Shown here in pieces: positions 1 to 10,196 of a stretch of DNA of 64,000 nucleotides (positions are counted from its first letter, which is position 1; each line of letters begins with the position of its first letter). Below the pieces are notes generated by a model. It was not told the DNA's origin. It did no database searches and was given only the letters and a program-made list of their open reading frames with translations. A program made the position numbers and the translations under genes. The stretch is from Stomorhina lunata (lineage: Eukaryota; Arthropoda; Insecta; Diptera; Rhiniidae): NCBI GenBank assembly GCA_933228675.1, contig OW121740.1, positions 35,384,292-35,448,291 on the forward strand, in the 5' to 3' direction.

Positions 1-535
1 AAATTTCAGTAATCAGTAAATTTTACTGATTACTGCAAAAAATTCAGTATTCAGTAAATTTTACTGATTACGTAGTAGTTCGTAGTTCAGTATATTAGCT
101 GTTTATTTTATAACTTGGTAATCAAAAGTTTTGCTGGGTTATTTTACTCCCTATTTGTAATTTAATAAGGCAAGTACCATAGATGGGCTTTTTGAAGTAC
201 TATTACTTACTAAGTACATGACTACAATGACATTTCTGTCTAAAAATAAAAAAGTTTTTTTTTTGTAATTTTTGCTGAATAACTCTAGATATTGCAATCT
301 AATCATTAAACAGTAAAATATACTGATTACTGAATTTATTTGCAGTATTTAGTAAAATTTACTGAATACTGAATTTTTTTCCAGTAATCAGTAAATTTTA
401 CTGAATACTGCTATTGTTTTTCAGTATTCAGTAAAATTTACTGAATACTGATTTATTTTTTCAGTAATCAGTAAACATTTACTGATTACTGAAACGCTTA
501 CTGCAGTAAAAAAGTAATGCAGTATGCCCATCTAA
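1..535. repeat. Array of short palindromes (CAGTAATCAGTAAA / TTTACTGATTACTG)
   Basis: About seven inverted-repeat units of 28-30 bp lie near 6-34, 43-70, 306-334, 345-373, 382-410, 421-450 and 460-490, the last five spaced about 39 bp. Each unit is CAGTAATCAGTAAA (or the variant CAGTATTCAGTAAA) followed by its reverse complement. The block at 150-535 also has inverted TAGATGGGC near 181-190 and GCCCATCTA near 527-535, so part of it may be a small TIR element. No matching target duplication was found. No coding potential. Confidence 0.75.
97..144 (+). mobile_element. Fragment of the terminus of element family Y
   Basis: The bases ending in AAAAGTTTTGCTGGG match the terminal 45 bp or so of the Y elements at 46281-47746, 54391-55697 and 57105-60168. 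Only this end is present, and it abuts the palindrome array. A degenerate solo end; the rest of the element is missing or lies outside the window. Confidence 0.6.
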
Positions 536-544
536 TAGATGGCA

Positions 545-835
545 TCTATGACTATAATGAACCCGGAGACTACATTCCGTATTTTTTTTGCTGATCATGA
601 ATCCGCAACCAAATTCATGCCTACTCTCATGGCAGCTATAATACTGGTCACCTTTTGGTTCACGAGGAGATCAATGTCCACAATTGAGATTAAGGAAGTA
701 CCAATTAAGTCTCTTCATACCAAGTTAAGACCAATCAGAGCGGTTGCTTGGTATCCAACATCCCCTATATCACCCAAATACCCTAATTATATTCTTTGTC
801 ATTTTTAAGTTACATTCACATTCATATCCTTTGTT
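545..835 (+). repeat. Dispersed repeat fragment shared with Y interiors
   Basis: The segment around 690-790 (accaagttaagaccaatcag, then ggtatccaacatcccctata) recurs at 38190-38260 and inside Y1 (about 47400-47460), Y2 (about 55340-55400) and, inverted, Y3 (about 58980-59030). The block around it is probably the 3' untranslated tail of an old non-LTR retrotransposon. The 89-residue open frame here has no recognisable domain and I do not treat it as a gene. From 836 to about 1500 I see nothing recognisable. Confidence 0.45.
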
Positions 836-1529
836 AATTAAATATGCAACTAATTAAATATTTTATATACAAGAGCGACAGGCAGTACATTAATGCTCTG
901 GTCTCTGATCGTTGCAAATTAAAAAATTAACTGAAAAAAGTTAAAATTTTGCAATTTTTTTTCCCCTCCTTTGCTTTCCAATACACCTGCAAAACGATCA
1001 ACATATTCATTGATAGGGATAAAATGATTACCCACCAGCATCATAAATAACCATAATTTAATATTTTGACTCTTTTTAGCCTTATAATGGATTATTTTAT
1101 GGTTTATTGATTCCATACAAAACACCAACACATACTCGCCCTCAAGGGAAAACTTAACTTTGTTGCTTTAACACCCTTTCAACAGCAAAAGGGCAAACCG
1201 ACTGAAGTTACAACAAATACAACAAAGATTTTATGTACTGTATGCGAATAAGTATTGGTTATATACCCTTGTAACATACACACTTATCCGGACTTGCATA
1301 AAAACATCAGGATTTTTTATTAATAAATAAATATGAAAAATATATTTTTTTTTGGTGGTTGAATACAAACTTTTTTTTATATCCTTCAAGCATAAATATA
1401 AATCCATGTAAAATGTTGTATAACAAAATATTTGTGTGTGTGGTCTAAGGGCAAAAGCACTTAAGTCAATTTTTTAGAAAAGTTTAAAGATTAATTCATA
1501 AGACAAACAATGAACGTCCGTAAAAGTTA

Positions 1530-1745
1530 TGAAGATGGAAGGAAGTTATTCGAACTCTTTAACAAAACAAACCAGAAGCCAATTAAACGTCAAATAATTA
1601 GAAAAAATTGGAACTAGATAGGCCACATACTATGTACTTCACAAGGGCCCCGACAGCATCACCAAAACTGCCCTAGACTGGAATCAGAAGACCTGGTCGT
1701 TCTAAAAACACATGGCGCAAAACCGTTTTTTAAGAAATGACCAAT
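1530..1745 (+). pseudogene. Non-LTR retrotransposon ORF2 C-terminal relic
   Basis: Read in shifting frames, the plus strand gives the tail motif of insect non-LTR pol proteins: WIGH...LR, then K(G)PDSI-TK-ALDWN, then RPGRSKNTWRKT. The same tail is seen, better preserved, at 35675-35917 on the minus strand. It is broken by several frameshifts and stops and has no reverse transcriptase domain left. A short dead fragment, not expressed as a protein. Confidence 0.55.
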
Positions 1746-1848
1746 TTAATAAATCATAGAAGAAGTTAATCAATTTGTAATAATATAATGAGATGTAATT
1801 CTCCTGTAAAGGTCCTATGATCCCACGTAGAATGAGTAAAGAATTAAA

Positions 1849-2831
1849 ACAAGTAAGAAAGTGCTAAAATCGGTCAAGCCCGACCAAAGGTGTTATTTTT
1901 TCTGTAATCGAATAAAGACAAATAATTGCTAAATTTTGCCATCATACAAACATTTTCTCAAAACTTATATATTTAAGCTGTTTCCGTCATTTGGACTTAT
2001 ATGAGAGCTAGGGTCAAATGTGGACCGATTATCTCGAAATTTGGCAAATTAATTACAGTTGTTACAAAAATTTGAGATTCTCATTATTTTTAGATTTAAG
2101 AGCGTTTTAGTGATTTTTGTCTCATTTGGTGCGTTTTTAAAGAAGAGTTTGTATGAGAGCTAAGGTCAAAAGTGGACCGATTTCAACGAAATTTGGTACA
2201 GTGATTTTAGTTTACATAAGCAGTATTTATTTTAAATTTCATCATACAAACATTTTCTCAAAACTTATATATTTATATGATATATGAAAGCTAGGGTCAA
2301 ATGTGGACCGATTATCTCAAAATTTGGCAAATTGATTACAGTTATTACAAAAATTTGAAATTCTCATTATCTTTAGATTTAAGAGCGTTTTAGTGATTTT
2401 TGTCTCATTTAGTGCTTTTTTAAAGAAGTCTTCGTATGGGAGCTAAGGTCAAAAGTGGACCGATTTCAACGAAATTTGGTACAGTGATTTTAGTTTACAT
2501 AAGCAGTATTTGTTTTAAATTTCATGAAAAAATATTAGTATTTGTGGCCAATATATCAATTCCTATGGGAGGTACCATAAATAATGGACCGATTTTGACG
2601 AATTTCAATAGCCATGGTCCCATTATCAAAAAATGATCCGTGCCAAATTTTATCAAATTATCTTTAGAATTGGGACCTGTAGTTTGATTACAAGGTTTAC
2701 ATGGGGGTCCAGCTAGCCAGTCGGACGAACGGGCATCGCTAAATCGACTCAGAAAGTGATTCTAAGCGTTGCGTTACCTACATCAGCGCAAACTTATAAT
2801 ACCCTTTCCACCTATGGTGGTGAAGGGTATA
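1849..2831 (-). mobile_element. HINE-type (DINE-1-like) non-autonomous Helentron, copy A1
   Basis: Read on the minus strand it starts TATACCCTTCACCACC and ends with a small hairpin (GGTCGGGCTTGACC) and ...TTACTTGT. Subterminal inverted repeats (CCCTTCACC / GGTGAAGGG) near the 5' end, a 3' hairpin and no target duplication are hallmarks of Helentron-associated elements related to Drosophila DINE-1 (family knowledge). A1 holds an internal tandem duplication of about 300 bp: the stretch starting at 1940 recurs from 2240. No coding capacity; mobilised, if at all, by an autonomous Helentron elsewhere. Confidence 0.8.
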
Positions 2832-5028
2832 AAAAGTTATACGAATCGTTGATTCTGTAAATAATTTTTTCAGGAAACAATTTTTAATAGTTTTATTATT
2901 TAAACAACCTCTTATGGATGGATCTTTAGAAATAATGCATTTGAAATTATTTTGATCTTTTTATTCCGAACAAGTAAGAGTGTTATATTCGGCTGTGCCG
3001 AATCTTATATACCCACCATCAAGTTGTGTTAAATTTAGAAATATCTCTCATATATCTACGAGGGTACAGCTAATTCAAAATGTGGACCAAATTCGAAAAA
3101 AGTTGTTACGCTAGTTGGTATTGTTAGCAAAATATTTAGGCTAAATTCGGTTGCAGGAGCTTTTTAGTTCAACATTTAAAAGTATGTAAGTAGTTTCCCT
3201 AGTATTTACTTTGCACAAAATTTAATCTCATAACCTGGCGTAGTTTAGCACTAATAGTCTGTTAAATACTTTTCGTTTAGCTTAATATTTAGTTAGGATA
3301 AACATGTTAATAGTACTACGACAGGTCCATATATTTGGTTAGGAGTTTCTAATAGCGTATATTAAGTCTGGACATTGGTGCAATTTTAATATGCTGCTTG
3401 TACCTCCGAATCTTTTTAATGTATTTAGATATAAAAAAGGGGATGTTGACCGATTGCAACAAAATTTTACACACTGGCTGGTATTTATAAAAAGCTTATT
3501 CTTGCTAAATTAAGTGGCCATAGCTGTCATAGTTTCTAATTTAATAGCTTTTAACTGGCCATTGCTACATTTTTTTTTTTGTTTCCGGGAGTGTTTTTTA
3601 TATGAAAGTAATAGTCAAATATGGACCGATTCCTATAAAATTTGATATGCTGACCAATAGTTGCATAAAACTTCTCTATTCTAAATTTAGTCGTCATAGC
3701 TATTATAATTGTATTCAAATTATCAGCATTCATGTGTTTCCCGTGGCGGGGTTATATGTGAGCTCTAACTAAATGTGAACTGATTAATTTCAGTACACAA
3801 CTTCTGTTACATATCAAAAATACTTTTGTACAATTTTATCTTTCTAGCTCTTGTAGTTAAGGAGCTATCGCACTTTTATCTGACGGACAGACGGACATAA
3901 ACCGTCTTTTCTTTTTGTATTTTTGTGTTTCCGTAAGTTTTTATATGGGAGCTATGGTCAAATGGTGACCGAAAATTTTGCGCACTGGCTGGCATTTACA
4001 AAAGACTTCCTTTTGTAAAATTTTGTCGCTGTAGGCCTTTTCGTTAAGGCGCTATCGCGCTTTTATCTGACGGACAGACGGACATAAACCGCCTTTTCTT
4101 TTTGTATTTTTGTGTTTCTGTAAGTTTTTTATATGGGAGCTAAGGTCAAATAGTGACCGATTGTAACAAAATTTTGCGCACTGGCTGGCATTTACATAAG
4201 ACTTCCTTTTGTAAAATTTTGTTGCTGTAACACTTTTCGTTAAGGCGCTATCACCCTCTTTTCTTTTTGTATTTTTGTGTTTCCGTAAGTTTTTTATATG
4301 GGAGCTATGGTCAAATGGTGACCGATTGTGAAAAAATTTTGCACACTGGCTGGCATTCACATAAGACTTTGTTAATGCCAAAAGATCCTTTTTAGTCTTT
4401 AGCATTAATATTAGTGATGGGCAAATAATTCCTATTTGTTTATCATATATGAAAGCTGATTGTTGCAAAATCGCCCTGTCTCTTTTCCTCAAAAACGCCT
4501 AAACCCTAATGTCAAAACGGTCGAATGTCTAACAGGCTGCTTCCGTTTTGGCCCTGGCCAAATCTCCTTCTTATATTTTTAACTCCCAACGTGAAAGGTA
4601 ATTTCTTAATAAAACTTCCAATTTTGTCCATTTTTCCAAAATTAATCACATATTGTGTTTTTTATTTCTTTTCCGAACTTTCATGGTTTGTATGCTTGCT
4701 GAGCAAACTATATAAAACCCACCCCTATTTTTGGATAATTTATAAGAGAACTGATCTGAATATTTCCCACCAGATAACTTGTGTCCTCACCCAATCAGAC
4801 TTCCTTGTGCTAAATTTAGTGGCCAAAGTTATTATAGTTTATCATTTATTGGGATTTAAGTGTATTTCAGGTGGAATTTAGGCTGTTTACGTAAGTTTTT
4901 TGTATGGGAGCTATGGTTAAATGTGAACCGATTTCGATGAAATTTTATATGCTGCCTAGTGCTTATGTAAAACTTCTAAATACCAACTTGTCATCATAGC
5001 TGTTATAATTTGTCATTTATTAGCAAAT

Positions 5029-5033
5029 AAGCG
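5029..5033. repeat. Left target-site duplication AAGCG
   Basis: AAGCG directly precedes the 5' LTR and is repeated at 9887-9891 after the 3' LTR. Removing the element and one copy gives CAAATAAGCGATTAGG, essentially the sequence found at the same place in the related B3 element near 52330, which acts as an empty site. Confidence 0.92.
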
Positions 5034-5300
5034 TGTTATAACTGGGTAACTTCCCAAACCATCGATATGGCAACTCTATTGGCTCTTCAACTTCAATTGT
5101 CATCGTTATTCTTTTACATCATTGTTCTAATTCGAACTTCCTTTTTATTCTTTTCTACTAATTGCAATTGTAGTCCGGTCGTCCATTTTCGGTCATTATT
5201 AAAAACTCTTGTATCTTTTTTTTTTTTTACTGTTTTATTGTAATAAATGAATTAAATATATAATTATTATACGCGTGCGTTTTATTTACGGAACACAACA
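5034..5300 (+). repeat. 5' LTR (267 bp)
   Basis: Begins TGTTATAACTGG and ends CGGAACACAACA, so it has the TG...CA ends of LTRs. It matches 9620-9886 base for base by eye, including a run of 13 T. An AATAAA-like signal (TGTAATAAATGAATT) lies near 5240-5255. Confidence 0.95.
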
Positions 5301-5303
5301 GTT

Positions 5304-5313
5304 TGGCGACGAG
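5304..5313 (+). promoter_or_regulatory. Primer-binding site, tRNA-Ser type
   Basis: TGGCGACGAG starts three bases after the 5' LTR. It is the complement of a 3' end CTCGUCGCCA, which is the acceptor end I know for insect tRNA-Ser(GCU). This would prime minus-strand cDNA synthesis. The match is exact for 10 bases and then diverges. Confidence 0.75.
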
Positions 5314-5394
5314 TGTGAAAAAAAAATTAAAAATTAAAATAAATTTACAATTGGTTCAGCGAGTGCAAGCTTTCAACCATTTTAGTGCAACAAA

Positions 5395-8265
5395 ATGGAC
5401 GCTGAGCAATTTGCAGCTTTTATGAAGGCGCAACAGGATTTGTTGGCCCAGATATCCAGATTGACTGTTGGTGCTGGTAATTCAAGTGCGGTTCAAAGCA
5501 ACACCAACATAATCAACACAGCATTGGTTCCCAACTTTGATGTTTTCGATCCAGCCAAGGAAAATTATAGGAGTTATATTCAACGATTCGAAAATTATAT
5601 CAACATGAAGGGCATATCTGGCATGAAGGAGTATTGTGTTAAGTTATTATTAAATTCAATTGGCTCGAAACACTTCAATATGGTGACGGCATTAGCGGCA
5701 CCAAAAGCAGCAACTGCATTGTCGTACGATGAGTTGTTAAAGTTATTGGAGAATCATTTAGCTCCGAAGAAAAATGTTTTAGTGGCTCAACATAAATTTT
5801 TGTCAAAATATCAGGGCGAGGGACAGTCAGTGGCAGATTTTGTGGCAGTACTTCGTACTGATATCAACGACTGTGAATTCGTTTCCGAGTGTGCGTGCAA
5901 AAGTTCAATTACTAATGTGTTTTTACGAGCACAATTTATCCGTGGTATAAGGGACAATAATATGCGGGAACAGCTTCTTCAAGCGCAGTCTTCAAAATTT
6001 GAGGAAATTGTTTCAAAGGCGTTGGCTCTTGAGGCAGCAAAGTGTGATGCAGAGCAGTTATCACACGCTATGGCAAATACATCTGGTGCATGTGTAAATA
6101 AAATTTCAAAGAAAGAAAAAGTGTCATATCGTCATAAACCACAACAACAAAAACAAAAAGTTAATTATGAGCAATTAGGTATTGCTGGCCTGTGCTTACG
6201 TTGTGGCAAAAATGGTCATTTTGCAAAGGAATGTCGCTCCAGTGCAAAATTAAAGTGTAATTCATGTGCGAAACAAGGGCATGTAGCAAAAGTCTGCATT
6301 GCTTCTCTTTTGGCAAGTAGTCCTAACGCCGGACCTAAAAATAAACACAGTACGCGTGTGAACTCAACAAACCAAGTGCAAATCGATAATTCTGATTACG
6401 GAATTTATGAGATTGTTGATGTTTATTCAAACGACCACAAAAATACAAATTGTGAGCGTTACTATGCACAAATTGTGATAGAAGGCAAAATGATTAAATT
6501 CGAAGTAGATTCTGGCTCTGGTTTTTCATTTTTACCCCAAAATTTATTTGAAGAATTGGGATTGTGTAACGAAATAACCCCTACAAATATAGTTTTTCGT
6601 TCGTACACTCAAAATACATTTACCCCAGAAGGCAAAGTGAGCGTTAGTGCAAAATATAACAATGTTTCAATAGTTGATGATCTCTATATCGTACCGAGTC
6701 ATTGCTCTCCCCTTATAGGACGAACCTGGATACGTCGCTTAGGTATTAACCTTAACGAATTGGATCAAATTAATTCAAATGTACACGTGGCCCATTCTAT
6801 TAATGATTCAAATCAAATTGAAGATTTACTATCCGAATTTTCATCAGTTTTCGAACAGAAAATCGGGTGTATCCCTAATTATAAAGTTTCTTTGCAGTTA
6901 AGAGAGAGCGTCAAACCTATATACACCAAAGAGCGCCAAATACCATTTGCATTAAAGGAACGTGTTGACAAGGAACTTGACGATCTTGAAAAAGACGGAA
7001 TTATCTCCAAGGTTGCCAATAGCGATTGGGGATCACCATTGGTGGTCATCCCAAAAGCTGACGGAGGTGTTCGACTTTGCGTCGACTATAAGGTCGGTGT
7101 AAATCAAAGGTTGGTAAGTGCACATTACCCCATACCCAAAATAGATCAAATTTTCAACAGTCTCAAGGATTCAAAGTACTTCTGCAAGCTTGACCTATAC
7201 AAAGCGTACTTGCATGTACCGGTTGATGAAGTTTCATCTCAAATTCAAACAATTTCGACACATCGGGGAACATACCGAATGAATCGCCTATCTTTTGGTA
7301 TCAAAACTGCCCCAGCTGAATTTAATAGAATCATGGACCAAATATTACGTGAAATTCCAAAAACTGAAGTCTATTTCGATGATATTACTATACATGGTGA
7401 GTCTTTATCTGAATGTAAAGCTAATTTAAAATCTTGTTTGGCTCAATTAAAAAAGTACGACCTCCACTTAAACCTTTCAAAATGCAAATTTTTTCAAAAA
7501 CAAATTCAATTTTTGGGTCATACTGTGGAGTACAACAAAATTCAAAAATGTGATTCGAAAATAAAAGCCATTGTTGGTATGCCAAAACCAAAATGTGTGG
7601 AAGATGTCCGTAGATTTCTTGGCATGGTTACCTACTATTCTAGGTTCATACCAAATGCCTCTACCATAACTTCACCTTTACGTATGCTATTACATAAAAA
7701 TACAGTTTTCAAATGGAATTCCAATTGTCAAAGAGCATTTAATTTGCTTAAAAAGGAAATTGCTAGTGACAGAGTTCTAATGCCATTCAATCCCGATTTA
7801 AAGGTCCAACTTGCTTGTGATGCTAGTCCAACTGGAATAGCGGGTGTTTTGTCTCATGTAATAAATAATGAAGAAAGGCCTATTGCCTTTGCTTCAAGAT
7901 CTTTAACACCTGCAGAACAGAATTATTCCCAGCTCGACCGGGAGGCGTTAGCAATTGTGTATGCAGTACAACACTTTCATGAATATCTTTATGGAAGACT
8001 TTTTAAACTGGTTACGGATAACCAGCCCTTGTCCCGGATTTTCCACCAAAATTCAAAATTGCCTCAAATGACATCATCCAGACTTCAAAGATATGCAGCT
8101 TTTCTCACTGGTTATAATTATGAAGTTGTTACAAAAAAAAGTGAAGAAAATGTCAATGCAGATTGTCTTTCGAGGGCACCGTTAGCCGCAGATGCTAATT
8201 CAACAAATTTTATTGATCAAGAAGTACACTCTATTTGCAGTTCAACATTGTTCCATATAAATTAA
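5395..8265 (+). CDS. Gag-protease-reverse transcriptase-RNase H polyprotein (956 aa)
   Basis: One open frame fuses Gag and most of Pol without a frameshift. Residues 1-230 resemble a Gag capsid region. Two CCHC zinc knuckles follow (CLRCGKNGHFAKEC near 266-279 and CNSCAKQGHVAKVC near 288-301) and would bind the element RNA. An aspartic protease with a DSG active site lies near 370. The reverse transcriptase has SPLVVIPKADGG, LDLYKAYLHVPV and the catalytic YFDD motif near 660. RNase H has CDASPTGIAGVL near 808, AFASRSL, E in REALAIVYAV and TDNQPL near 874. The first ATG (5395) follows the leader and gives a normal Gag N-terminus. The frame ends at a TAA (8263-8265) just after RNase H, while the reading frame stays open in the same phase beyond it. 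All catalytic motifs I can check are present. Confidence 0.93.
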   Translation: MDAEQFAAFMKAQQDLLAQISRLTVGAGNSSAVQSNTNIINTALVPNFDVFDPAKENYRSYIQRFENYINMKGISGMKEYCVKLLLNSIGSKHFNMVTALAAPKAATALSYDELLKLLENHLAPKKNVLVAQHKFLSKYQGEGQSVADFVAVLRTDINDCEFVSECACKSSITNVFLRAQFIRGIRDNNMREQLLQAQSSKFEEIVSKALALEAAKCDAEQLSHAMANTSGACVNKISKKEKVSYRHKPQQQKQKVNYEQLGIAGLCLRCGKNGHFAKECRSSAKLKCNSCAKQGHVAKVCIASLLASSPNAGPKNKHSTRVNSTNQVQIDNSDYGIYEIVDVYSNDHKNTNCERYYAQIVIEGKMIKFEVDSGSGFSFLPQNLFEELGLCNEITPTNIVFRSYTQNTFTPEGKVSVSAKYNNVSIVDDLYIVPSHCSPLIGRTWIRRLGINLNELDQINSNVHVAHSINDSNQIEDLLSEFSSVFEQKIGCIPNYKVSLQLRESVKPIYTKERQIPFALKERVDKELDDLEKDGIISKVANSDWGSPLVVIPKADGGVRLCVDYKVGVNQRLVSAHYPIPKIDQIFNSLKDSKYFCKLDLYKAYLHVPVDEVSSQIQTISTHRGTYRMNRLSFGIKTAPAEFNRIMDQILREIPKTEVYFDDITIHGESLSECKANLKSCLAQLKKYDLHLNLSKCKFFQKQIQFLGHTVEYNKIQKCDSKIKAIVGMPKPKCVEDVRRFLGMVTYYSRFIPNASTITSPLRMLLHKNTVFKWNSNCQRAFNLLKKEIASDRVLMPFNPDLKVQLACDASPTGIAGVLSHVINNEERPIAFASRSLTPAEQNYSQLDREALAIVYAVQHFHEYLYGRLFKLVTDNQPLSRIFHQNSKLPQMTSSRLQRYAAFLTGYNYEVVTKKSEENVNADCLSRAPLAADANSTNFIDQEVHSICSSTLFHIN

Positions 8266-9588
8266 TCAGATTTAAATTTTACTTCAATTCGAAAAGCCAC
8301 AAAAGAAGATCCACAACTTATACAAATTCTAAATACATTACGTAATTCAAATATAGTTGACTCAGAATATACCATCGATTCCGAAATTTTATTTAGAGGT
8401 GATAGAGTCGTGGTCCCAAGTTCTTTGCAAAGCGCAGTACTCAGTGAACTCCATTATTCACATATTGGTATAACCAAAATGAAGTATGTATACTGGCCCT
8501 CAATTGACAAAGATATCGAAAGGTACGTTCGATCCTGTACTGCTTGTGCCTCAGTTCAAAATAATCCTCCAAAAGCAAATCTTCATCCGTGGGAGGAACC
8601 ACAGGAAAATTGGCAGCGTATTCATATTGATTACGCCGGACCATTTCAAGGTTATCAATTTCTGGTGGTTATCGATTCAAAATCCAAATGGGCAGAAGTG
8701 GGAGTGATCTCCTCTGCACCAACATCATACTCAACAATCGAAATGTTATCCAGCATTTTTGCTAGGAATGGGTATCCAGATGTTATGGTTTCCGACAATG
8801 CCCCTATCTTCAAAAGCGAAGAAATTTCAAAATTTTGCTCTAGTTCGGGTATATTTCAAAAATTTATTGCTCCTGGTCATCCAGCAACAAACGGACTGGC
8901 CGAAAGAAATGTCCAGACTTTAAAAAAGCGTCTTATGGCAATGACAGATGATCCATCACCAATTGGGAAAAAGGTACAAAACATCCTTTTCAGATACAGG
9001 GCGACACCACTAGCCAATGGTAGAACACCATCTGAGCAGTATCTTGGAAGACAGATTAGAATTCAACTAGATGCCTTAAAACCGTTCAAAAATGTAAAAT
9101 CCACTGTTCCTGAAACTACAGTCAGACAACTAAATGTGGGAGATCGTGTTCAAGCCAGATATTACACTGGAAATAAGCCTTCCTGGAAATTTGGAACCGT
9201 CACAGAGAAGCTTGGTCGTCTTCATTATATTGTTCGCCTTGACAACGGATTTACATTCAAACGCCACATCAACCAATTACGCCTCACAAATGTCTTAGCA
9301 CCTGACACATCACCAAGTCCTGAGCAAGAAACTGATTCAAGTAGCCATACGGAAGTAAATCCTCAAATCCTTCTACATCCAGCTTTACTTCCCCATATGC
9401 AGAACCAGATACCTTCCCAGGACACTTCAACGCCAAGTAGCACCAATGTCCCTAATACCCCTACTACAAGAGAGCAGCCACAATCGTCTACTTCAGCAAA
9501 TGCCGAGTCTGAAGCAACACCCATCCGTCGTACATCTGGTCGTCAACGTAAGCCTCCGAATTACCATAGCGATTACATACGACATTAA
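8266..9588 (+). CDS. Integrase portion of Pol, cut off by one in-frame stop
   Basis: The frame is the same phase as the upstream polyprotein and stays open from 8266; the first Met is at 8410, within the linker before the zinc-binding domain. Counting from 8410: HHCC finger with HYSHIG (residues 16-20) and SCTACA (about 42-47); catalytic core with D near 74 (IDYAGPF), D near 128 (SDNAPIF) and E near 164 (NGLAERN), 35 residues between the last two, as in retroviral-type integrases; then a small C-terminal barrel-like segment (VGDRVQARYYTG) and a Ser/Thr/Pro-rich tail ending RKPPNYHSDYIRH. Integrase joins the cDNA to the target and makes the 5-bp duplication. As read, it could only be made by stop readthrough or re-initiation; a simple nonsense mutation is the likelier reading. 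Confidence 0.9.
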   Translation, partial: SDLNFTSIRKATKEDPQLIQILNTLRNSNIVDSEYTIDSEILFRGDRVVVPSSLQSAVLSELHYSHIGITKMKYVYWPSIDKDIERYVRSCTACASVQNNPPKANLHPWEEPQENWQRIHIDYAGPFQGYQFLVVIDSKSKWAEVGVISSAPTSYSTIEMLSSIFARNGYPDVMVSDNAPIFKSEEISKFCSSSGIFQKFIAPGHPATNGLAERNVQTLKKRLMAMTDDPSPIGKKVQNILFRYRATPLANGRTPSEQYLGRQIRIQLDALKPFKNVKSTVPETTVRQLNVGDRVQARYYTGNKPSWKFGTVTEKLGRLHYIVRLDNGFTFKRHINQLRLTNVLAPDTSPSPEQETDSSSHTEVNPQILLHPALLPHMQNQIPSQDTSTPSSTNVPNTPTTREQPQSSTSANAESEATPIRRTSGRQRKPPNYHSDYIRH

Positions 9589-9605
9589 ACAGATATGTTT
9601 CTTTT

Positions 9606-9619
9606 AAGTGAGGGAGAAT
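9606..9619 (+). promoter_or_regulatory. Polypurine tract
   Basis: AAGTGAGGGAGAAT lies immediately before the 3' LTR, the position where plus-strand synthesis starts in LTR retrotransposons. Purine-rich and adjacent to the TGTT start of the LTR. Confidence 0.75.
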
Positions 9620-9886
9620 TGTTATAACTGGGTAACTTCCCAAACCATCGATATGGCAACTCTATTGGCTCTTCAACTTCAATTGTCATCGTTATTCTTT
9701 TACATCATTGTTCTAATTCGAACTTCCTTTTTATTCTTTTCTACTAATTGCAATTGTAGTCCGGTCGTCCATTTTCGGTCATTATTAAAAACTCTTGTAT
9801 CTTTTTTTTTTTTTACTGTTTTATTGTAATAAATGAATTAAATATATAATTATTATACGCGTGCGTTTTATTTACGGAACACAACA
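9620..9886 (+). repeat. 3' LTR (267 bp)
   Basis: Same length and apparently the same sequence as 5034-5300, ending ...CACAACA, then followed by the right target duplication AAGCG at 9887-9891. Confidence 0.95.
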
Positions 9887-10196
9887 AAGCGATTAGGCTA
9901 GACGAGGTTATACGGGAGCTATGGTTAAATGTGAACCGATTTTACCCGATTTCAATACCAAAATTTTTCAAGAAATGAGTAATATTTGAGCCAAATTTCA
10001 GTGACCTATATCCTTTCGTTAAGGTGTTATCGTGCCGACAACAGACAGACAGACAGACGGACATCGCTCAATCGTCTTAGCATTTCATAAGGATTCAGAA
10101 TGTACTTCAATTTTGGTTTTTGAGCCAATATTAAGGAAATTACAAACGGAATAACAATCTCAATATACCCCCTATTCTTTTTGATGGTGGGTATAA

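Larger units (their letters stand above)
5034..9886 (+). mobile_element. Ty3/gypsy-type LTR retrotransposon, structurally complete
   Basis: Order: 5' LTR (5034-5300), primer-binding site (5304-5313), gag-protease-RT-RNase H frame (5395-8265), integrase frame (8266-9588), polypurine tract (about 9606-9619), 3' LTR (9620-9886). It is flanked by a 5-bp duplication AAGCG (5029-5033 and 9887-9891). The RT-RNase H-integrase order defines Ty3/gypsy rather than copia. There is no env-like frame after integrase, so it is a plain retrotransposon. Both LTRs read identically by eye, indicating a recent insertion. The tRNA-Ser primer and single gag-pol frame would suit the Mag lineage, but that placement is only a guess. 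Confidence 0.95.
2970..10196 (-). mobile_element. HINE-type element, family B copy B1, split by a gypsy element
   Basis: The 3' end is at 2970: ACAAGTAAGAG followed by a hairpin ATTCGGC-tgt-GCCGAAT. The 5' end is at 10196: GGGTATA read on plus, TATACCC on minus. Net length is about 2.4 kb once the inserted retrotransposon (5034-9886 plus one AAGCG) is discounted. Inside are repeated modules of roughly 180-190 bp built on a core like GGGAGCTATGGTCAAATG then GACCGATT (about 3950, 4130, 4290, 4890), and a CAGACAGACAGACGGAC tract near 10050. Non-coding. A second copy of the same junction sequence at about 52320-52360 shows the uninterrupted form. Confidence 0.8.

Noticed and set aside
539..808. 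89-residue open frame as a host gene
   Set aside because: It overlaps the dispersed repeat seen at 38190-38260 and inside three Y elements, and has no recognisable domain.
8441..8707. Frames overlapping the integrase on both strands
   Set aside because: Shadows of the integrase frame, which carries the HHCC and DDE motifs.
5034..9886. Endogenous retrovirus with an env gene
   Set aside because: Nothing follows integrase except 31 bases and the 3' LTR; no third frame.
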